This document shows positions 1 to 11,766 of a stretch of DNA of 64,000 nt, in pieces (position 1 is the first letter of the stretch; every line of letters starts with the position of its first letter). The position numbers and the translations under genes are program-made. The stretch comes from Isoetes taiwanensis (taxonomy: Eukaryota > Streptophyta > Lycopodiopsida > Isoetales > Isoetaceae), in the NCBI GenBank assembly GCA_021234155.1, contig JAJEKV010000013.1:124001-188000 (forward strand), written 5' to 3'. The notes beneath the pieces were generated by a model. That model was not told the DNA's origin and made no database searches. It saw only the letters and a list, made by a program, of their open reading frames with translations.

Positions 1-370
1 AGGCACCGCCAGCAATCCTGCAAATCAGGCCTCCTTCAAGGAGTCGGCACCGAGATCAGTCAGAGTGTCTATATTGGGCCAAAGGCCATTGTATTATATA
101 TATGAGTAGAGCTAGCACATGAGTTTTTAGATGAGTTTCGAGTCTTGTCTCTCTTCAGTCTTCTCTCGATTGCGAGAGCTTATGTATGTTCATCATTGAT
201 ATCAAGGAAGCTTATCATTTTCCTCTCATTGTTCTCTTTTGTTCTGTTTTCTTCTTCTTGTTCTCTTCTTGCAAATCCCGCATGACATAGTCCCCCGGAT
301 TCTCCTGTTAGATCCAAGGGTCCTCCACGGAGGGTTTGTCTTGCGGGAGTTCGAACCAGACCCCAAAACA
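1..370 (+). repeat. 5' LTR (truncated by window edge)
   Basis: Matches the distal two thirds of the 3' LTR with a few substitutions (for example TTGTATTATATA here against TTGTACTATATA there) and ends in CCAAAACA at 370. It contains a TATATATATGAG stretch near 95-107 that could be the LTR TATA box. No clear primer-binding site for initiator Met tRNA was seen directly after 370. Confidence 0.9.
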
Positions 371-503
371 GCCGCCCTTTGCCGAGGTGCGATTCGATTT
401 TCCTTTCTTACGCCATAATACGTAGAAACTTCACGCCGAAGAACTTCTTTCCCGGGCGGGCGTCTCGCTTGGGCGCCATCATCGAAGGGAAGCTGTTCGT
501 GAC

Positions 504-2738
504 ATGTATGGATCTGCTTATGACATTGAGGGAGGCCACATTCGATCTAGGGCTCAGTCGGCGCCACCCACCCCTCGTGTCATGTCTCGTCCAAATTCTC
601 CGCCTCCAGCGTGCAAACATTGCTCACAACCTCAGTCTCCTCATCACTATCAGGAGCCCTATCCGGCTCCACCTGCTCAACCTTACTTTCATACCCCAGA
701 ACATGCCTTCATCCATCCGGTCTTACGGCCATCGCCTCTGCCTTCACAACCATCATCTCCTACGGGTGGACGGGGATATCCACATGTCTCTTTTGCTCCT
801 CCCCAGGAATTTCCCTTCCCTACATTTCCCACCACTCTTCCTGTTTACAACTTACCGACCTCAAAACTAATGATCAGGCACCTCCAGTACCTCCACCTCA
901 GCAACCCCTTCAGCAGGGTCTTTCAGGCACCATACCACCTCCAACTCCACCTCAATATCCTCACTATCATGTTCCTGTCCAGCCCAGCACTTTTACTTCT
1001 ACCTTTCAAACCCTTAAGCTGACTTATCCTACCTTTGGCAACACGAAAGGCAAACCCTTAGACCAAAGTGCTCAGGCCCACATGGAAGAATTTGAGGCTC
1101 TGGCTGTCCTGAACATGGAAAAAATTAGTGGCTATATATAGCCAAATGGCGATTTTTTAGGGGGTCTAGGCAATTTTTGCGGCGAATTTTATGAAGAGAG
1201 ATTTCTTTTGAAAAAATAAAAAATAGCCATAGTTAAAACAAGTACTCCATTATTTTTTTAGGATTAGCCAAACTATTTTCCCCCTTTTCCTTAAAGAAAA
1301 AGGGATTAGCCTTTCTTTATATTATAATATTTATATATTAAATCATTAATAGTCAAACAAAAATGAATTCTTATTATAGACTTTTACACATCCCCACCTA
1401 CCATCATCAGTGATAGTAGTTTTTCAAACTATGAATTTTTATTATATATACCACATATGCATCTTCAAAAAGGAACTGTAAGAGATGGCCAATATCCCTC
1501 TAGATGCCTGAGTTAGTTGCATAACATTTTCCTTCAAGGGTTTGAGATAAGTGTAATTTGATCACCATATCTACAAGGTGTCATTGCATTGAATGTAGTT
1601 CAAACTATGGATGTTATAAGTTAGGTTGTGAGCTAATCTATTAAAAGTATTTTAATATTATTGTATGTTCGTTGATTGTTGATTATTATTTGTAATTCTA
1701 GTACAATTATCTAAAGCTACAAAATTTTATTTGTATTTTTTTTATTTTTCTAGTAAAAAAAATAGCCAAGTGAAAGTTTATAGTACATAATTCAAAAGTT
1801 TCGCCAAGTCTAAATATATATAAATGTAATAATAATAATAACTTTAGCCAAATTTATATCATAAAATACTGTAAAATTTTGAAAAATAGCCAAACCATTT
1901 TTTATGAAAAAATATATAGTATGCTTAATTTTTTCCCTGGTCCTGAATGGTCATGCGCAACCTCAACTGAAATTCCACATCTTTTCCACCACACTGCGTG
2001 GCTCCCCTCATCAATGGCTCATGTCCAACAAAAGCCACTGGAAACAAGATTGGTCAGAAATGAGAACTGCTTTTCTTTCTCACTATGGGACCACGGATGA
2101 TGATCAACTTCATCTCAAACAACTCAATGACCTTCAACAAGAGCCCACGGAGTCCGGGCCTGGGATTTTTGCGGATCGACTTCACATTCGCTTTCAAGAA
2201 ACTCAAGGAGTACCCCACACAGAGCGGATCTTGGTCCGGTTTCTCCAAGGACTTCCTCCGCCTATCCGACTCATGATCAATACTGCTACCAAGACTTTGG
2301 AACAAAGCTATCGATCTTGTCAATCACTCGGTCAATGTTTCCTCCGTGGCATGGCTCTTGGGAGCTCCCTTTCATTCCACCCGCCCCGGTTCCCCGATCG
2401 CTGTTCAACCTCAACACGCCAATCCGCTAGCCGGTCGGATCCGTGCCATATACGCAAATATCAAGGCCACTTGGCTTAATGAGTGCAACTCCACCAATGG
2501 CCGCCTCATTGTAAAAGATGCAACATGTGCAATCATGCCACGGAAGAGTGCACTCGCACCCATCCTACACCTTTCCGCAACAAGATGGTTTATCAAGTGC
2601 AAACCACACCTCAGCACCAATCGCAATATCAGCAGCCACCACTGCAGGCGCAACCCAATCAACTCTATCAGCAACAGGAGCAACAACGGGGACCCAACAC
2701 ACGTCCTCCTTTTGATCCTTCGAAAGCTCAGTGTTATC
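504..2738 (+). pseudogene. gag of the LTR element, first part, interrupted
   Basis: The 5' part (about 504-1,113) is proline, glutamine and histidine rich and shifts frame near 880. The gag core resumes at 1,948 after the hAT MITE and runs to about 2,320; it contains the hydrophobic LRGSPHQWL stretch typical of retrotransposon gag. A Cys/His-rich segment follows near 2,505-2,560 (CNMC...HATEEC), then a Gln-rich linker. Coding resumes at 9,429 after the L1 insertion, where Cys-Tyr-His-Arg-His would follow in frame. Removing one copy of each target duplication makes the sequence continuous across both insertions, which shows it is one gag. Several stops and shifts remain, so no functional protein is expected. 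Confidence 0.75.
1114..1939. mobile_element. Non-autonomous hAT-type element (MITE) in gag
   Basis: 826 bp, AT-rich, no coding capacity. Ends are inverted: CATGGAAAAAATTA at the left and, read on the other strand, CAGGGAAAAAATTA at the right (one mismatch in 14). It is flanked by the perfect 8-bp direct repeat GTCCTGAA (1,106-1,113 and 1,940-1,947). An 8-bp duplication and a CAGGG terminus are hallmarks of the hAT superfamily. The interior repeats TAGCCAA or close variants at least seven times, as expected of hAT subterminal transposase-binding motifs. Removing the element plus one repeat restores the gag frame. Confidence 0.85.
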
Positions 2739-2749
2739 TTTTTTTTGAT

Positions 2750-3400
2750 TGAAGGCTATATTTGTATTAATAAGTTATACATAGAAATACATATGTATAT
2801 ATGAGTACAAAAAGTCAACTTTTTTATCTTGGGAAGTGATTAACCCATTCGATCTATCTTTTAGATTCTGGGAAAAATCTAAAACTTAGATACTACATCC
2901 ATAGTCATATAAGACTTAACAAAAACTTAAAACTGAGATGATCTAATATATAGTTCTATGATAAGTCTGATTTCAGATTTCTGGTTTAGCAGATCCAGAT
3001 GCTTCTCCAACTTTTCTTTTATCCTTTCTGCCCATGCCTCTGGTAGCAGAAATGAATGAGCAGAACGGGCAGCTACATGACTGACATTTAGAAGGGTTAA
3101 AACGACCTGAGTGGTCTATTGCTTCACAAATGAGTCCTCTCCTGGCATCCAGACTTTGAATGCACGAACAGTAACAACGACAATGATCACCATGGTAACT
3201 GTTGGTGTGGGCTCGAATTGGTCCGCCCACATGGAATTTACTGAATTTACCCGAGATTAATCCGATTCCACTTCAGCTTCTTTTGTGCAATGAGAATATT
3301 ACCTACGGATCGAAAACGTAAGACGGTTAGTGAATTGAGAAAATCTCTCTTATCCAAGAGATATCATATTTGGTTTGCTTGATCACTTTGAATCGGCGGA
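2750..3400 (-). other. 3' region of the L1
   Basis: Sequence between the zf-RVT part of ORF2 and the terminal A run. It holds an open frame of about 85 codons (2,973-3,230, minus) that is Cys-rich near its start but not recognised. Most likely the very end of ORF2 plus 3' UTR. Confidence 0.4.
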
Positions 3401-3411
3401 TAATTTCTTGG

Positions 3412-6400
3412 TCAAAATGATTGAGTTCCTTGCTTTCCGGATCCTCCGAGTAGAATGTAGATTCTCCGGTCCCCGAGGATCATTAGGAAAGAGGATTTCA
3501 ACCGAGGGGTAGAGGACGGGTTGGGAATTTGGAATTCCTCACAGCCTAGCTCAAGTACCCACTCAGCCCATAAACAGTTCTTGAACAAATGACTTTCATC
3601 TTGACTTCTGTAAACATCTCTCACATAAGTTAGAAGCGACCATGTTCAATCTAAATCTTTTTTACATTGGTGGCTAAAGCCTTATGCCAGAGTTGCCACA
3701 TAAAGGCCTTGATTTTGGGGTTGATAGGAGAGTTCCACATAAATTTTAAATTTGCCATACATCTCTCCTCAGTGATCTCCCATTTGGTGTGCATGGAGAT
3801 GGTGTAGCTCCTTGTCGGGGAATCTGTAAGCATTTTTAACCCTATAAACCCGTGTTACCATGAACATGCCATTGGGTTTCTTGGTTATGCCACACTCCTT
3901 CATTAAGGCAACTCCTAATGGCTTGATAGAGTCTCTCATGATCTTCACCCATGTCCGCAAGAACCTGAATTTTGAAATTCTATAAAGCCCACATCATTAA
4001 ACAAATGAGAAATGTGAGTGATGCCTCTATCGACCATTTTTGCTTGAATAGGAAAATGCATAGCCAAGCTGGATGTCGTGGTTATTTAGAATTAGAGAGG
4101 GTTCCAAAAATTGTTTGATCCTTAGAAAGGCCCTCCTTCCAAGAATACATTCATGCTAACTCGCTTTCCATGCTCTAATCCACTTTTTAATGATTCCGTG
4201 AGTATTATTAGGAACCTTGAAATCAAAGAATAAGCTTTGGAGGTGCATGTTCACATTTCTCCACCAAGGGTTTACACTTAGCAAGGTAATGATTAATAAG
4301 CTTTGACATGTGGTGATTAATCTCATCATGGCCACTCTGTAAATGTATTTGGCTGCTGGGGGCCAGCCCTTGTTTCTCAATATCGAGAACTCCAAGACCA
4401 CCATGCTTCCTTTTCTTCATACATTCTTTCATGGAAACTGGAACCCAGGTTCTGTTGCTACCTCCACTAGCAATAAATCTACCTAAAATGCCCTGGAGTT
4501 TAGAAGTGACCTTTTAGGAGCTAAGAGGATAGAAGACCGGTAAACATGAGAAGAAGAAATAACCGAGTTGGCTAAGATAGCTCTTCCATTTTTGGACAGA
4601 TATTTACCGTTTAAGAGATCAGCCTTTCGTGGAAATTTATCAATAATATCCCCCCAAAGATTACTAGCATTAGTCCTTAAAGCAAAAAGGAATACCCAAG
4701 ATTTTAGATTTAATAATTGGGGAGAGATACTCACAACCAAGGGTTTGGGCAGGTTACTGCCTTTTACTGATTTCTTGCAATGAGCTTGGATTTGAGAGGG
4801 TTAATCTTACATCCCGAAAGCAATTTCCAAAGTCTTGGAGAACAATTTGGGTGTTTGTGATGGATCTTTCTTCCATAGTGACAAAGAGAAAAGTGTCATC
4901 CGCAAAGTGAGCATTAAGGAAAAACATGCCTCTTGATTATCGGGGAAGTTTGAGTACCACAATTCTCTTCTCACGGTCAGCTTTTTTTGAAAGCACAATT
5001 CAAGGCTTCCATGATTATAAGAAAAAGAAAAGGGGCGAGAGGGCAACCTTGGCGCCTCTCTTTATCTCAAAGAAAGGGTGCATTCTCCATTGATCAGAAC
5101 CGAGGATCTTGAGTTGTAAAGGATGACTTGAAAAATACTTATCACTTCCTGGGAGAACCCCATCTTTTGACAACATTTGAAGAGGAAACTCCAGCTGACC
5201 GTGTCAAAAGCCTTAGTAATATCCAGTTTGAGCAGGGCAATGTCCTGTTTAGTTTCTTTAGCCCAATGCATGCCAATGATAGCTGTGGCAACATTATCTA
5301 GAATGGACCTATCCTTTAGGTAAGCACTTTGGGTATTGGAGATGGTGAGATCCAGAATAGGTTTCAGTCTAGAGGCTATGGTAGCAGAGATGATTTTATA
5401 AATAACATTGGTGAGGGATATGGGTCCAAATCGAGAGAAAGTTTCAGGTTCATCTATTTTAGGGATCAAGGAGATGAAGCTGGTATTGATTCTGCAGTCT
5501 AGATTCCTGAGAATTAAAAACTCATTACACACATTAGTAACCTCATTTCCAATAATATTCCAAGTTTTTTTAAAAAATTCCACTGGGAGGCCATCAGGAC
5601 CCGGAGTCTTACCATTTTCCATACCAAACATTTGCCCTGGTTCTTCATTGGTAAAAGGAGCTTTCATGCTATCATTCCGCTCATCTTGGATGGATCTCTG
5701 AATCTGAATGAAATTGTCAATATTCTCTTCCCTAGTAGTAGGAGAGGTTCCCATTATTCTCTTAAAGTGATCTCAGAGCGGCTTTGTTTAAGATCATTGT
5801 CTTTGAGATGGGATTGCCATTGACCTTTACACTATAGATCGATTTCTCTTAGCCCTCCCTTTAGCTTTGATGAAGAAATACTTGGAATTACTCCTCTCAT
5901 CATCCTTAAGTTCCACGATTTTTGCTTTTAGCTTCCAACCTTTTAGCAATTTTGAGTTCTTCTCTCTCAACTTGAATTTTTATATTCTTCAGTTCGATCC
6001 AAGGGAGTTCTTTGGAGTTGAGTTCTCAAGTCCATCAGTGCTTTTGCTTTTTTTTGATTATAAATCTGCTTACCCTGCATTTTGAGCCGCTTTTTATATT
6101 TTTGGTTTTCACCCACCATTCCATCCATCCGAACTCGATCTCTAGGTTTAGGGTCTTCCTATAAACCTGTTCAAATTCAGGAAGAAAGGTATTCTGATCA
6201 AGAAGAGAGACATTTAATTTGAAGTAGGATTTTTCTTGGCATTTGAGGTGTCTCCTCTTATTTCCAAAGAACTGGGAAAGTGATCTGGAGATAGTAAAGC
6301 CATTTAGATTGGAAACCCTATCACATTGGTTCCAAAGGTTCTCACCGACATAGAAAGCGGTCATGAAGGCAAGTGGATAGGGTCATCCATTCTCCGATTA

Positions 6401-6998
6401 AACCAACTAAAAGTATTTGGTTGAGTTCTAGCCGGTTTAAGATCATGCATGGAGATAAGGTGCCCCCAAGAATTCCCCGCTCTTGGTTGAGGAGAGGTCT
6501 AAAGTTAGTACTCCTCATAAAATCATGAGTAACCATGTTAAAATCACCGGTAAGAATGCAGCTTATCATAAGGGATATTAGCTATAAGCTATTTTCGATT
6601 ATATTCCACATGGGACTTCTCACCAGCTGATTATGAGCATAGATATTGACAAAGGCAAACCTTTTGGTTCCGAGATCTCCATGGAGAATTTGCCATCTCC
6701 CACAGTTGCCATGCATCATCTGAATGTTGGATATATTTAAACTGTTTTTCCAAGCTATAGAAATACCTGCAGAATTATTATTTGCCCTAATAGCCCAAAG
6801 TCTAAAATTAGGAGGAAGGGTGTTAGCTATAAGCCTCTCAAAATCATCATCATGAAGCTTATGTTCTGAAAAGAAAATCATGTCAAGATTAATGGATGAA
6901 ATGCAAACTTTTAGCCTATCTCGTTTGACATTTGAATTAATACCTTGGAGATTCCAAGATACACATCTAAAATTAATATCCATAAAAATCAGTTTTTT
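3412..6998 (-). pseudogene. L1 ORF2: endonuclease, reverse transcriptase, zf-RVT
   Basis: Read from high to low coordinates. The endonuclease begins near 6,985 with FRCVSWNLQGINS, then SEHKL and, after a frameshift, the GDFN motif near 6,545, as in APE-type endonucleases. The reverse transcriptase follows: NGKTPGPDGLPVEFF and LDITKAFDTVSW within 5,062-5,754, and the catalytic FADD box near 4,887-4,900. Near 3,660-3,790 comes a plant zf-RVT domain (INPKIKAFMWQLWHKAL) and then a DESHLF...C zinc ligand piece at about 3,590. The order matches plant L1 elements. At least five frame changes show it is dead. The endonuclease nicks target DNA and the reverse transcriptase copies the RNA there; the 16-bp target duplication fits that mechanism. 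Confidence 0.85.
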
Positions 6999-8264
6999 TC
7001 TGGACCCTTGAACTTCTCCTTGAGACTTCAAAGATTTGTTTTTTATTTCTCTTTTTTCTGTTTGATGTGACCAGTTCCCAAGAGCCTTTTTCATCTTCTT
7101 TATCTAGGTCCCTTTCAATCCCCTGCTCTAGGAAGTGCTGTTCAGAATGGTCACTATCATAAACATAGTGAATTTCTTCCAAAACTTCTTCTGTTATAAC
7201 TAAAGCTTTGTCATCCTTCATCTCTTCAATCTCCTCGATAATCACATTATTTGCTTTGATATTTTCAATGTTATTCACCTTATTAGCACAGCATATCATA
7301 AGAGGAATGATGTTTATAGGATTATCATTCCTTAGTTTGCTGGTTTCCCCTCTACTGCAGAGATCTCCCTCTTGCTTGCTACTATTAGGCTTTTTCTGAA
7401 CCCAAACCTTTTTAGGCGGGGGGTACATTGGAGCCTTTCCTTTATCAGGGGGGGCTTTATCTTCCTTATATTCCTTTTTGACAGGAATTTTGGAATACTT
7501 GATTACAACATCTAGAAAGATGTCTTCATCAATCCTGGTACCAATGAATTTCTCCCAGTCAGATTCAATTTCTTTCAAAATGCAGATAGAGGGGAAGTCG
7601 GTTTGAGGGATAGAAATATCGACAACTTCCCAGCACGACTTCCTATAGCAAAGAAGGTGATTATGAGTCCGAAATTTGGGGAAGGTTTGGGCATGAAACC
7701 CAAGTAGTAGTGGCGACACCAGAAAAATTGCCCGGGATATAGAGGGGATTCCAGTCCATAATGTAGACCGGGCAATTAGCTATGGAAGAAATTTTCCTTG
7801 TGAGCATAATTTTTCTGTGATTGCTGTCTCTGCATAAGATTTGGTAGGTTTTGGAGTCCATTCTAAGGATGGAAAGAATGGGGATATTTATGGCTCTGTT
7901 AAACCAATGCTTAACCTCACTTATGTTAGGACACTTAGCAGGAAAATGAATCATAATCCCATTAGCAGAGTATTTTACTTTAGCCTCATTATCCTTAATA
8001 GCAAAAAGATCAACCCGAGACCCTTAGTATAAGTGTCATTTTCTGTTTTTATTACTCTTTTTTCTCCCCTATCGTAATTTAAAAGAACATTTTTGAATGA
8101 AGGGGACGTACCATTTAGTTTGTCATACTTGCCCATAGTTGGAATCTTTGACTGAAGCTTGGAATCTGAGATCTTGGTTGACTGTTTGTCCAAGTGGAGG
8201 CTGACTACTTTTTTACAGTTGGGACAAGGGCATTCTCCTGCATCTCGGGGGTTGAAGTAGCCAT
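6973..8264 (-). pseudogene. L1 ORF1 (DUF4283-like nucleic-acid-binding protein)
   Basis: Probable start at ATG 8,262-8,264 (MATSTPEMQ). A frame across 7,661-7,954 reads HFPAKCPNISEVKHWF and VYIMDWNPLYIPG, resembling the DUF4283/RRM-like domain of plant L1 ORF1. The next frame (6,973-7,719) carries the WEVVDIS segment and a long charged tail with Lys/Glu-rich stretches. At least two frameshifts and a stop after the first ~19 codons break it. Family assignment is by overall pattern and by position before the endonuclease. Confidence 0.65.
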
Positions 8265-9412
8265 TGCTATCACCTGATCATGCACTCCTTGGTTGGTTCA
8301 AGTTTGTGCATGAAGGTGTCATAATCTACTTTCACATTCTTTAATTCCTCTGCAGCTATCATGACGGATCTTCTTTGAATTTTTCCTTGAATTCAATTAT
8401 CTTGTGGTCATCGCACTCTCCCATACCCGAACCAATTGGAAAGTAGCCTTAGATTTCCATTCCATGAGCTCTAAGTCCTCTCGCCAGTCCTTGGTTGTCC
8501 GGAGAAGGTGGGTCATCGATTTTTGAAGACTTGGTTCTTGAAGCTGCGCAGTCTTCTTTGGAGTGCCCGGACTTGACTCGAATCATCTGATAGAGCAATA
8601 AGTCAAGGTCTTGGAGTCTATTTATCATATTCGGACCAGATCCCTGTCATTGGCTTTCCCCTCAGTATTGTCTCTCGGTCACGGTGATTTCTGGTCGACA
8701 GCGAGAATCGACCCTCTTTCTTGATACCCATACATTCAATGGTCTGCATTTTTGCTGATCTCGGATGATATCAAATGTATTTGTAAGTTCCCTCATCTTT
8801 TTTCCATGCCGATCTTTCTTCTCTTCCGGGTTTCAAGATCGCCTTCCAATCTCTACTCTCTGTATAGAGAGATTCATTGTCCTCCGGTTCATATTCGGAT
8901 ATGCTACCAAGGGGTTCCCTTTGCATGCTAGTTTGCTTAGATCTCATTTTGGAGGAGCGGGATATTTATCTCTCGGACCCGTAGACAAGTCTTGACGGAA
9001 GTGATTCGAAAAATTTGACAACGTGAGCACGAGGACAGGGCTCGCTTCAAGAACCAAGATTCTGTCTGCACAATTGTGAGTCCTAAGAACTGTTTCCAGA
9101 CACCCAGAAGAGTTGATGTTCTGGATTAGATTTCTTCCCTCCGTCGTGAACGAAAGGATACACAGGATGTCTCTGTCACGGTTTCCGCGAAAATTAAAAA
9201 CCTAAAGTAAGCCTATCACTAGTCTGCTATAGAAATCCAAGTTTTGATGATTAGCCTAGCTTTGGGGTACAAGATTTGCCGAGGGAACTAGATTCGGAGA
9301 ATAGCAGAGGTAAGAGCCTCGCCTCATCCATCGAATCCGCCCCGCTTTTTCGGTGGCCAAAGATAGGATCGCCCACACGGTAGCGCCAAGTCATATCCAC
9401 CTTAGGTATCTA
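8265..9412 (-). other. 5' leader of the L1
   Basis: 1.15 kb between the ORF1 start and the right-hand target duplication. No convincing coding sequence on either strand. Most simply the L1 5' UTR and promoter, though a further old insertion inside it cannot be excluded. Confidence 0.5.
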
Positions 9413-9428
9413 AAAGCTCGGTGTTATC

Positions 9429-10640
9429 ACCGTCACGAATGGGGTCATACCACCACAAGTGTCCTCAACTTCCACAAGTTCTAAAACTGCGGCACAAATC
9501 AGACCACATCGGTCCGCCTCACGGCCTACCAACTCGGATTGCTAATGGCAAACAAGGCTCTGGCCCCTGTTCTTGGGAAGCCACCTCGCGCCAAAGAATC
9601 ACGCTTATCAACCAGCTCCTGCCAATCAACCTCGATGGATCAACAAGCACAAGAAGAAATTTTTCGGGCTCTTAATCCTCCAAATCCGGCCATCAAATTG
9701 GGTTGGTTTGGTTTCACGCTGCACTGTATGCCACGCCCCTTACCCATTATTCCTAATGGTACGCAACCCGCCTTTGTCGTCGACACCATACCTCATGAAG
9801 AAGAAAAAGGTTCACTTTGCACTGACTTGAGAAACTCATGCCGCGATGTCATGCCTTAAGTTCGCCAAAGCATTCTCAACCTCATGCAAAGCTGTCTTTG
9901 AAGGCGCGACGTTGGCTAATGTTCATGCCACTACCGAGCTCAACAAAGACAAGAAGCCCCTTCCGCTGTCTCAACCTCACGCCTCGCACATATCCAAATA
10001 TAGTCGCCGAGGTTGACCTACTCAAAGAAGTTGCCGCTTCATTACCACGCGACTCCAAAGGCACCGTGGACCCAAGCAGATCCTTTTTTTTCTCATGTGC
10101 CTCTGGAACTCCAAGAGGAACTAGCAAAATCAAAATTCCTTTAAGTTTGGCCACAATTTTGAAACTTTGTCCCGCTCTCAAGGACCGGTTACCCTCCCGA
10201 TTTTGTTTTGGTTGGGGTCATTTGCTACCTCTACTCCCGCGGTACATGCCACGGTGGGGCAATCAACAAGTCAATCATGTTCAAATTGACGGCGGTAGCG
10301 CGGTCAATCTCATCACGGATAAACTCCGCAAAAACAAATGGGCATCAAACAACTCTATCGTGCCCCATATGACATCAAATTGGCTAATGGCCATATCACG
10401 AGACCTCAAAGCGTCCACGCCTCTTCTTCACATCAACATTGGTGATCTCGCATTCCCCTTGGAATTTGGTGTTTGGAAATTTTGGAGAAGATCCGGTGAT
10501 TATGAAATGTTGGTCGGTGACCTTTTTCTCCGCCGAGGCCAAAGTATCCATTCTTTGGGCCACAGTCGGGGTTAGTCATCACGGATGGTCACCTCAATGC
10601 CACCATGGATTTGGAAGCAGGGCAAAATCATTTCGCCGAG
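9429..10640 (+). pseudogene. LTR element gag end and aspartic protease
   Basis: Coding resumes directly at the right-hand L1 target duplication. Frames change several times. The recognisable landmark is VQIDGGSAVNLIT, encoded near 10,280-10,320, a retroviral-type aspartic protease active site (D-G-G-S-A in place of the usual D-S/T-G-A). Downstream pieces such as LANGHIT and VITDGHLNA (about 10,380-10,600) match the flap and C-terminal part of plant gypsy proteases. The protease would cut the Gag-Pol polyprotein. Shifts and stops make this copy inactive. Confidence 0.7.
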
Positions 10641-11230
10641 CAATGAACCCTCCCTCCTCTCCGGACAACCGATTAGGGACGCCCAGAATATCTATCAAGT
10701 TCAGGCTCCACCTGCGAGTCTGCCTCTGTCCTCCTACCCCGAATATGCTGATCCTTGGGGAGAAATGACTCTTGATCAGGACCAGGCTGTGGCTGCTTTG
10801 CTTGACCCTTACCTGGCTCCTTGCAATCGAATCCAACGCGTTGATCACTTTTCAGATACTGAACCTCCTGCAGCTCCTGTAGATGTACACGCTGCCATGA
10901 AGCAACCTCTGCTTGATGAAACTCAGCAACCTCTCTTCTTCACCACGCAGAGTGCTACGCATCCTGTAATGCTTCAACCTCCTGCTCATCTTGTCCAGGA
11001 CACGGAAGTTATCCCCCATATTCAGACTCCTGAAGTCGAGATTGTAGACGTAGGCAACAATCAGCCTGTCCGAATTGCTGCAAATATTCCGATACCCTAT
11101 CGTAACAGGGCCGTCACGCTCTTCAAAAAGTTCAAACACATTTTCGCCTGGAGCTACAAAGATCTTTGGGGGATCAACAAAACCTTTGGGGAACTCACCA
11201 TTCCTACCAAGTCTGATGCACGTCCAGTAT
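10640..11230 (+). pseudogene. LTR element protease-RT linker
   Basis: One open frame (10,585-11,232) encodes an acidic, proline- and glutamine-rich stretch followed by IPYRNRAVTLFKKFKHIFAWSY, which is the segment that comes just before the reverse transcriptase in plant Ty3/gypsy polyproteins. It ends in a TAG at 11,230, immediately before the RT entry sequence YRLNPNYRDRVKAEIDKLL, so a single stop separates linker and RT in the same frame. Confidence 0.65.
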
Positions 11231-11766
11231 AGCAACGACAGTACCGGCTCAACCCCAATTACCGTGATCGCGTCAAGGCGGAAATTGACAAACTCCTTGC
11301 TGCAGGCTTGATCTATGAGGTCAAACATTCTGAATGGGTGAGCCCCATTGTCATTTCACTCAAACACAATGGTAAGATCCGCGTTTGCGTGGACTACCGA
11401 AAACTCAATCAAGCCACGGAGCATGATCATTTTCCACTTCCCTTCATAGACCAGGTTCTGGAAGAGGTTGCTGGACATGAGATGTACTCCTTCATGGATG
11501 GTTTTTCTGGCTACAATCAGATCTCAATCAAAGAATCTGATCAACTCAAGACTACTTTCACCACCCCGTGGGGCACTTTTGCCTATAAGGTGGTTCCTTT
11601 TGGATTATCAAACTCTCCATCCACGTTTCAACGTATCATGCTCTCAGTTTTTCATGATTTTATGAAGGAAAATCCCTTCTTGCAAATTTTTCAAGATGAC
11701 TTCTCGCCTACTGGTTCCATGGCTGACCATTTGGATAAATTGGAACTCGTCTTTCAGAAAATGTGA
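11231..11766 (+). pseudogene. LTR element reverse transcriptase
   Basis: Ty3/gypsy RT landmarks in order: IDKLLAAGLIYEVKHSEWVSPIV, then RVCVDYRKLNQAT, DGFSGYNQI, TTFTTPWGTFAYKVVPFGL and a catalytic box that reads FQDDFS where related plant elements read FIDDFS or YLDD. The frame is open from 11,231 to the stop at 11,764-11,766 (through DHLDKLELVFQKM), about 178 codons, so this is the best preserved part of the element. The two catalytic aspartates are present. It is cut off from the RNase H part by a stop and shifts near 11,766-11,830. Confidence 0.85.

Larger units (their letters stand above)
2739..9412 (-). mobile_element. Plant L1-type LINE inserted in gag
   Basis: About 6.67 kb on the minus strand. 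The 3' end is a short A run (T run at 2,739-2,746 on the plus strand). It is flanked by a 16-bp target duplication, AAAGCTCAGTGTTATC at 2,723-2,738 and AAAGCTCGGTGTTATC at 9,413-9,428 (one mismatch), so both ends are defined and the copy is close to full length. From its 5' end it has a ~1.1-kb leader, an ORF1 region, and an ORF2 with endonuclease, reverse transcriptase and zf-RVT parts. Multiple frameshifts make it inactive. Confidence 0.9.

Noticed and set aside
371-400. Primer-binding site after the 5' LTR
   Set aside because: No TGGTATCAGAGC or other clear tRNA 3'-end complement could be seen.
7208-7399. Hydrophobic plus-strand frame inside the L1
   Set aside because: Antisense shadow of the Lys/Glu-rich ORF1 tail.
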